From positions 1-40,806 of the IMG/VR virus record IMGVR_UViG_3300009183_004451: a DNA stretch of 40,806 nucleotides. One strand, written 5' to 3'. Position numbers and translations under genes: made by a program. Source of the DNA: a virus. The notes under the pieces were generated by a model, which saw only the letters and a list, made by a program, of their open reading frames with translations, had not been told where the DNA came from and made no database searches. Below, in pieces: positions 35,942 through 40,806 of the stretch (position 1 is its first letter; each line of letters starts with the position of its first letter).

Positions 35942-36400
35942 GTGAAGCACATTAAACTATTTGAAAACTGGCAGTTACCGATTACCGAAAAGAAGTCAGA
36001 GAATCCTGCAATCTACAAAGCACCGGAAGGCAGCTCACGAGACAAGAAGCTGGACAAGGCCAAGGATCTACTTAAGAAGGGAGATGCTCAGGCGGCGTAC
36101 CGTCTTAGAGATGAGATGGAAAAACAGGAGCGTAGTAAATCGGGTTGGAAGAACACTCCACGCAAGGACAGTCAAGTTAATGAGGCCAAGCTAAGCAAAG
36201 AGACTCTTGCTAAGATCAGAAAGGTTGCAACCAAGAAAGGTTACTCGTTTGCAGATCTTAAACGGGAATATGCCAAGGGACTGGGCGCGTTCTATTCTTC
36301 AGGTTCAAGACCTGGTATGACGGCTCACCAATGGGCAATGGCCAGAGTAAATGCGGCAAGTCCAAGCAAGTCTTGGGCCAATGTGAAGAAGACAAAATAA
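35942..36400 (+). CDS. Tagged basic protein with RPG-x-T-x-x-x-W-A motif
   Basis: 152 residues with a GTG start (no upstream ATG). The N-terminus MKHIKLFENWQLP fits the tag (LFE then N), nearly the same at the DNA level as 31788. The body is Lys/Arg-rich; the C-terminal half AFYSSGSRPGMTAHQWAMAR and VNAASPSKSW is a short domain common in phage proteins (A-x-x-S-S-G-S-R-P-x-x-T). The basic nature suggests DNA binding. Confidence 0.74.
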   Translation: MKHIKLFENWQLPITEKKSENPAIYKAPEGSSRDKKLDKAKDLLKKGDAQAAYRLRDEMEKQERSKSGWKNTPRKDSQVNEAKLSKETLAKIRKVATKKGYSFADLKREYAKGLGAFYSSGSRPGMTAHQWAMARVNAASPSKSWANVKKTK

Positions 36401-36412
36401 CGCCAATCATGA

Positions 36413-37399
36413 ATGGCTAATTCAATTAAATACAGTACTAGTGCACAGACTCAAGCTTTAAGAAAATCTAATTATTGGATTGGAGTTGGCGATGTTGCAA
36501 AGGGCCCAACGGTTACAACTGATTACTGGTCGGCAATTGCCCCACCTACAAACGGTTACACAGTCTATCAAAACAAGGCGAGCAGCGGTCCAAGTATTAA
36601 TGTTGCGGCCAACGATGCCGGTCTCTATCGTATAACCAATAAGATTGCAGGCACAAACTACTCAACTGTAACCGACTGCCTTAACTGGTTTAACACTCAA
36701 TCCGATAAGATGGCTCTCGACAGAGATTATGAGGCGATTGTTACCACCGACCTAATCTTAAATTTTGATGCATCGTTTGCCCCGTCTTATCCACGAAACG
36801 GTAGCACATGGTACGACGTTAGCCCAGCCGCAAAGACTGCAGGCATGATTAACGGTCCAACATTCACACAATCGGTTTCTGCAAGTTTTCTTAACTTTGA
36901 CGGAGTTGACGATTATGCAGACGTCAACGTAAGCCACATCACTGCTTCTACAATAACAGTAACCGGCTTTATAAGATGGGCCTCTTTCACGAGCGGCATG
37001 TTCTTTGGCTTTACGACTTACGATGTTTGGACGCAAGGCAATTCATTGGGCTTTAATACTGGTAATGGAGACGTTTACGGTATCTCAGCTGGACAGGTCT
37101 CAGCTCTAGGTTTAAGCGGTAGCTATGCTCACTATGCATTCGTAATGACTGCTAATGCCAATATTCCAAGTAGTAACAAAATCTATATTAACGCCAATCA
37201 ACAAAACCTAAGTCAACAGTACAGTTCAACTGGTTCAGCTCCAGGATTTGGCAGCACAATGAGGATCAGCGGTTGGATGAACTCGACTAACTACACGAAT
37301 CGCCTAGACATTGGAACATTTCAGGTCTATAATCGAGAACTGACAGCAAACGAGATCAAGCAGAATTTTGATGCGCAAAAGGCGAGATACGGACTATAA
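36413..37399 (+). CDS. LamG-like tail/adhesin protein, copy 1
   Basis: 328 residues. The N-terminal part (YSTSAQTQALRKSNYWIGVG, YTVYQNKASSGPSINVA, LDRDYEAIVT) is shared with the next gene. From residue about 115 there is a concanavalin/LamG-like jelly roll: LILNFDASFAPSYPRNGSTW, FDGVDDYADV, and the closing FQVYNRELTANEIKQNFDAQ. Such domains bind carbohydrate or protein receptors. The start lies in ATGAATGGCTAA, where a micro-ORF overlaps the true ATG by frame. Confidence 0.8.
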   Translation: MANSIKYSTSAQTQALRKSNYWIGVGDVAKGPTVTTDYWSAIAPPTNGYTVYQNKASSGPSINVAANDAGLYRITNKIAGTNYSTVTDCLNWFNTQSDKMALDRDYEAIVTTDLILNFDASFAPSYPRNGSTWYDVSPAAKTAGMINGPTFTQSVSASFLNFDGVDDYADVNVSHITASTITVTGFIRWASFTSGMFFGFTTYDVWTQGNSLGFNTGNGDVYGISAGQVSALGLSGSYAHYAFVMTANANIPSSNKIYINANQQNLSQQYSSTGSAPGFGSTMRISGWMNSTNYTNRLDIGTFQVYNRELTANEIKQNFDAQKARYGL

Positions 37400-37414
37400 A
37401 ATAATTAAGCATGA

Positions 37415-38428
37415 ATGCCTAACTTAATAAAATATTCAACTGGTTCTACGCCAACCACCTGCATTCGAAAGGGAAACATGCTAATTGGAGTAGGATCAGC
37501 GGATTTTGGAACATCATTCTATTCTGGCATAACTCCACCAAACGGAGGTTACACAATCTATCAGAATAAAATAAGTGGTGGTCCAAGTATTTACTGTCCA
37601 ACGTCAGACTCTCAATTGATCTCCATGACAAATAGAGATGTTGCTGGCTCAGTTGCCTCTCCTGCCGGTTATGCAACGGCCGCTGCCTGTTTGGCATACT
37701 ATGCCGGTCTAAACGATAAGATCTGCGTCAATAGAGATTACGAAGCGATCGTAACAAACGGTCTAGTATTAAATGTTGATGCAGGGTTTACAGCATCTTA
37801 TCCCAACTCAGGTAACTCGTGGTACGATGTAAGCAACACAGCAGCTACCGGAACCCTAACAAACGGTCCAACCTACCGTACTGAAAAAGGAGGATCACTT
37901 GTATTTGATGGTTCAAACGATTACGTGACCTTTGGTAATCAGAATTTGGGGCTAGACGGCTCAAGTAAAACATTTTGTGCATGGGTTAAACTTGGTGCAA
38001 CTCTTGCTAGTCCAACCGCAATCATTGACAAGGAATTTGATAATCCAGGCGGAAGCTACGGAGGTTGGGCCTTTTGGGTTGGATCTGATCGTAAACTTTG
38101 GTGGTGGAATACGTCGAACCAAGATATTAGAGATACTGGCTCAGCTACGATTGGTACCAATGTATGGACTCATATTGCAGTAACCTATAACTATTCAACA
38201 AAGACTGCTGCGTTCTACATAAACGGATCGCTTAACTCAAGCTCATCAAATGCAGGTATTAGCGAAAACTCTTCGAGTACTCAGGCTCTAGCAATTGGTG
38301 CTGGTCGAATTGGAAGTGCAAGTCCGTTGGGTTATCTTAATGGGAATATTGGTAATGTGCTAGCATACAATCGAGTTCTAACTGCTGCCGAAATACTTCA
38401 AAATTATAATGCACAATCTGCTAGATAA
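37415..38428 (+). CDS. LamG-like tail/adhesin protein, copy 2
   Basis: 337 residues, a diverged tandem paralogue of the previous gene: YQNKISGGPSIYCP, NRDYEAIVTNGLVLNVD, SYPNSGNSWYDVS in the same order. The jelly roll is better preserved (VFDGSNDYVTFGN, TFCAWVKLG, WTHIAVTYNYSTKTAAFYING, LAYNRVLTAAEILQNYNAQ). It should form a receptor-binding or decoration domain. The start again lies in ATGAATGCCTAA, so the start context was duplicated too. Confidence 0.85.
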   Translation: MPNLIKYSTGSTPTTCIRKGNMLIGVGSADFGTSFYSGITPPNGGYTIYQNKISGGPSIYCPTSDSQLISMTNRDVAGSVASPAGYATAAACLAYYAGLNDKICVNRDYEAIVTNGLVLNVDAGFTASYPNSGNSWYDVSNTAATGTLTNGPTYRTEKGGSLVFDGSNDYVTFGNQNLGLDGSSKTFCAWVKLGATLASPTAIIDKEFDNPGGSYGGWAFWVGSDRKLWWWNTSNQDIRDTGSATIGTNVWTHIAVTYNYSTKTAAFYINGSLNSSSSNAGISENSSSTQALAIGAGRIGSASPLGYLNGNIGNVLAYNRVLTAAEILQNYNAQSAR

Positions 38429-38446
38429 CAACAAAACCTTTTTAAT

Positions 38447-38689
38447 ATGGAAAACCGAAATTACTTAATCTTTAACGTGAGCGAGCTCCAGCTAATTAAT
38501 TTCGCTGAAGTACTCGAATCCTCGGCTGAGACTTTACGCAAATCCGCAAATGGAACCAATACTTTCGTTAAGTGGGAAGGCGACACGCCGGCGTGTATTG
38601 CAGACTTGACTACGGCACAAGGCCCTTACACCCATGCTGAGATGCTAGGCATCCTAAGCGGATCAGACTGGACAGTTCAACAAGTATAA
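38447..38689 (+). CDS. Small phage protein
   Basis: 80 residues: LIFNVSELQLINFAEVLESS, SANGTNTFVKWEGDTPACIA and a MLGILSGSDWTVQQ end. A common type of short phage protein near tail genes; function unknown to me. It is the last gene of the operon from 35441; the late box of the next follows 6 bp after its stop. Confidence 0.68.
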   Translation: MENRNYLIFNVSELQLINFAEVLESSAETLRKSANGTNTFVKWEGDTPACIADLTTAQGPYTHAEMLGILSGSDWTVQQV

Positions 38690-38694
38690 GGTTA

Positions 38695-38702
38695 GATAAA
38701 TA
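38695..38702 (+). promoter_or_regulatory. T4-late-like promoter box GATAAATA
   Basis: TTAGATAAATAACTC, 29 nt before the ATG at 38732. Confidence 0.62.
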
Positions 38703-38731
38703 ACTCTATACGATTTTAAATAATACAGATA

Positions 38732-39487
38732 ATGGCGGCAGCTAAAGTAATACAAATTATTAACTACGTAAACGGTCAACCTACCGTTTACTTTATTCCA
38801 GACCCAGCGAATAACATACTCTTGTACGATTATGTTAGCGGATCAGATGAAATTGAATTATGGATTAGAGACTGGCCAAAGAGCCCGCTCATAATTCAGT
38901 TTCCATCAAGTGCAGACAAGAAAATCTTTAGAGATCTGCTAACCATGGGAATTACTGGAATCTATTACGAATACGATTTTGGATCAGGCGGACTAATTAC
39001 GCCAGCCGAAGGAACCGACGGAGTATTCATATTGAGCTCTAACATCCAGACCTCAGCAACAACGACATCAACAACGACTGAGGCTCCTGCGACCACAACT
39101 ACTTCAACGACCTCGTCCGGTACAACCACTACTACGACAGATAGCGGCTTAACGACGACAACCACTCTATTTCCAGCGACTCTGCACTGGTCTTACTCTA
39201 AATCTAGCTCAGTTGCAGCAAGCTTTAGGGTTTATAAAAACAGTTCAATCGTTGCAAATACTGGAGTATCAGCAAGCGGCACAATTACGGTCTCAGCTGG
39301 CGATACAGTTTACGCTCTAATAACCGGAACAACCACGATTCTTAAGACGATTGATCTTAGTGGCGGCGCTACCGGCACTGATCCATTAGATACTGTTGCT
39401 GGAACTGGAGCTATAACTCTACCGACATTCACAGTCGCTAACGGAAATCAATATCATATCGACGGAATCGCTGAGCCTGCAAACTAA
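38732..39487 (+). CDS. Structural protein with Thr-rich linker
   Basis: 251 residues. An N-terminal domain (about 1-105; VIQIINYVNGQPTVYFIPDP) is joined through a Thr/Ser/Ala-rich linker (TTTSTTTEAPATTTTSTTSS and onward) to a C-terminal beta domain (about 150-251) with ASGTITVSAGDTVYALITG. The layout suits a head or tail decoration protein whose domains are spaced by a flexible, possibly glycosylated linker. No family recognised. Confidence 0.74.
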   Translation: MAAAKVIQIINYVNGQPTVYFIPDPANNILLYDYVSGSDEIELWIRDWPKSPLIIQFPSSADKKIFRDLLTMGITGIYYEYDFGSGGLITPAEGTDGVFILSSNIQTSATTTSTTTEAPATTTTSTTSSGTTTTTTDSGLTTTTTLFPATLHWSYSKSSSVAASFRVYKNSSIVANTGVSASGTITVSAGDTVYALITGTTTILKTIDLSGGATGTDPLDTVAGTGAITLPTFTVANGNQYHIDGIAEPAN

Positions 39488-39498
39488 TTAAAATGACT

Positions 39499-39870
39499 AT
39501 GAAGTACCTTAAACTATACGAAGACTCTGAATCAGTTTCAACGGCGACCGCAATAACCTATTCAAATCCGCTTGATGCAACCATGAAGAAGGACACATCG
39601 GGCGGTAAGCAGAACGTTGTTGCGATCACTGCAAACAATACTACTCGAAAATACAGAGTAGTTGGGTCAGCGCTAGTTCAGACATACGATCTAAATTTTA
39701 GAGATCTTGTGAAGAAGCCAAATGGCGATCTAATCTTCAACCGATATGTTGAAGGCGGTGTTGATCCACAAAAAATCACGTTCTCGCAAGTTAGCGATAT
39801 TTTACAAAAAGCAGCAAAAGGAGTTGCGGACATTAATCCAGTAACAGGCATTCATTTCTATAAAATATAA
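39499..39870 (+). CDS. Tagged hypothetical protein
   Basis: 123 residues from the ATG at 39499 (an ATG two codons upstream is possible; 39499 places the tag first). MKYLKLYEDSESVS fits the tag (LYE then D). The body is alpha/beta with TRKYRVVGSALVQTYDLNFR and an ending of TGIHFYKI. No family recognised. Its first 25 nt are repeated at the start of the next gene. Confidence 0.68.
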   Translation: MKYLKLYEDSESVSTATAITYSNPLDATMKKDTSGGKQNVVAITANNTTRKYRVVGSALVQTYDLNFRDLVKKPNGDLIFNRYVEGGVDPQKITFSQVSDILQKAAKGVADINPVTGIHFYKI

Positions 39871-39880
39871 TCTGGTTAAC

Positions 39881-40806
39881 TTGAAGTACCTTAAACTATA
39901 CGAAGATCTACATCAGCCGTCTACTGCAAAGAAGAAGTTTAGACTGGTACAGTTAGGTCTCTCTGACTCAGGTTTAAAAGTGCTGAGCGTTACTGTACAC
40001 TGGGAATCATTAGATGATTTCGCAGACACCAAGCACAAAGATCATTACGTAGCACAGGGTCCACTATTTACTCTGTACGATTACGATAACTGGCCAGTTA
40101 GCGACAACCATGATGGTTGGCAGGAGAGTATTGACGATATTTGGTCAGATTGGAAAGAGTGGTTTGGTCAAGAAGGAGACTCTGACGAAATATTTGATCA
40201 CCTAATTCGCGAGGCCCGTGCTGGCAGATGGGATCTATTACACTTACGAGAAGAGGGTCAGTTCTACGATCCATATACTCGTGAACTGGTCGGTACAGGC
40301 TCAATGCAGAAGCCCAAGCTTAACGAGTCAGTTGAGCACGCTACGCAGGCAACTTCAATAGAAGACGCAATTGAAAAATTCAATAGGTGGAAAAGACTTG
40401 ACAGATTGGGTCTAACTGGCCGAATTAACCTGGTTCAGATTGAAACTCAGAGCGAGCCCACTGATCCTGATCTGGGATTCCCGGCTCATACCAATACTGC
40501 TAAATTTAAAGAGTTTAAAAAATTCGTTAAGAGGTTTGGAGTAATACAATCCAATTCCTATGCTGGCAGGTCAATACAATCCAAGCCCTATGCCGGCAAG
40601 TCAACTGACGATCAAACAGTTAGCTCCCGGCTATGGCACATGCCTGAGTGGTCAGCTCAAGTATTCAGTAATTTACCTGAGCTTGCAATGTCAGGCATTT
40701 CACCAATCAAAGCATATCCGTATCAAGCAGATTCAATTTGGTATCCATGGCTTAGAGAGGTAATTGATGAAGAGCCGATAAACGAATCTACTTCAATTAA
40801 CCAAAA
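39881..40806 (+). CDS. Tagged acidic protein, TTG start (3' end outside window)
   Basis: Open from a TTG at 39881 to the window edge, about 308 residues. LKYLKLYEDLHQPS fits the tag (LYE then D) and repeats the DNA of the start at 39499; no ATG exists upstream in frame, so TTG is chosen. It carries a Trp/Asp-rich region (SIDDIWSDWKEWFGQEGDSD), the element RWKRLDRLGLTGR seen also in 14421-15062, and a 30-bp tandem repeat (RSIQS/SYAG, RSIQSKPYAG). Function unknown. Confidence 0.68.
   Translation, partial: MKYLKLYEDLHQPSTAKKKFRLVQLGLSDSGLKVLSVTVHWESLDDFADTKHKDHYVAQGPLFTLYDYDNWPVSDNHDGWQESIDDIWSDWKEWFGQEGDSDEIFDHLIREARAGRWDLLHLREEGQFYDPYTRELVGTGSMQKPKLNESVEHATQATSIEDAIEKFNRWKRLDRLGLTGRINLVQIETQSEPTDPDLGFPAHTNTAKFKEFKKFVKRFGVIQSNSYAGRSIQSKPYAGKSTDDQTVSSRLWHMPEWSAQVFSNLPELAMSGISPIKAYPYQADSIWYPWLREVIDEEPINESTSINQ

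Overview
The window looks like an internal piece of a large T4-like (myovirus-type) bacteriophage genome infecting a member of the Bacteroidota. Phage evidence: a T4-type lysozyme, a tail-collar protein, a PD-(D/E)XK phage nuclease, a phage RpoD-like sigma factor, 15 T4-late-like promoter boxes (RATAAATAA, compare T4 TATAAATA) and many proteins with a T4-internal-protein-like N-terminal tag. Host evidence: early promoters carry a TATATTTG/TATATTTAC -7 box with a T-rich upstream element, as in Bacteroidota; leaders are A/C-rich without a clear Shine-Dalgarno sequence; and domains common in Bacteroidota occur. No tRNA, rRNA or CRISPR array was seen.

Layout. (1) 1-15.1 kb, mostly minus strand with plus-strand islands: late genes. 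Twelve proteins start with a short hydrophobic/basic tag ending in [ILV]-x-E. Their bodies include a VanY/GH19 peptidoglycan hydrolase, peptidoglycan-binding modules, a metalloprotease and an H1-like basic protein. Among them are an HDAC-family deacetylase, a secreted DRGH nuclease, a secreted CAP protein, a PD-(D/E)XK nuclease and a two-TM membrane protein. (2) 15.1-17.4 kb: minus-strand SGNH hydrolase, a zinc-ribbon micro-protein, a KTSC protein, then about 560 bp of non-coding DNA packed with CCWGG. (3) 17.4-29.8 kb, all plus: small early genes, many preceded by a combined terminator-promoter module, with the sigma factor, a RadA-like ATPase and a DUF932-like protein at the distal end. (4) 29.9-31.8 kb: a basic micro-protein, a candidate structured RNA, a tagged metalloprotease, an IS607-type serine recombinase with an odd catalytic motif, and a 4 x 57-bp motif array. 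(5) 31.8-40.8 kb, plus: late genes with six more tagged proteins (one a T4-type lysozyme), small membrane proteins and a lipoprotein, a tail-collar protein, two LamG-like tail paralogues and a Thr-rich structural protein.

How they may work together (inference). Early genes would be read from host-type promoters; late genes from RATAAATAA promoters, some placed so that mRNA would begin at or next to the ATG. The tagged proteins would be drawn into the prohead, clipped after the Glu by a prohead protease (not in this window), and ejected with the DNA. With 19 candidates here, this would be a large delivered arsenal biased to cell-wall and proteolytic enzymes. A second unexplained signal is the 10-mer ACTCCCTAGT: 12 exact copies plus one near-copy, all on the plus strand, only between 20.5 and 31.6 kb, with the last four spaced exactly 57 bp apart.
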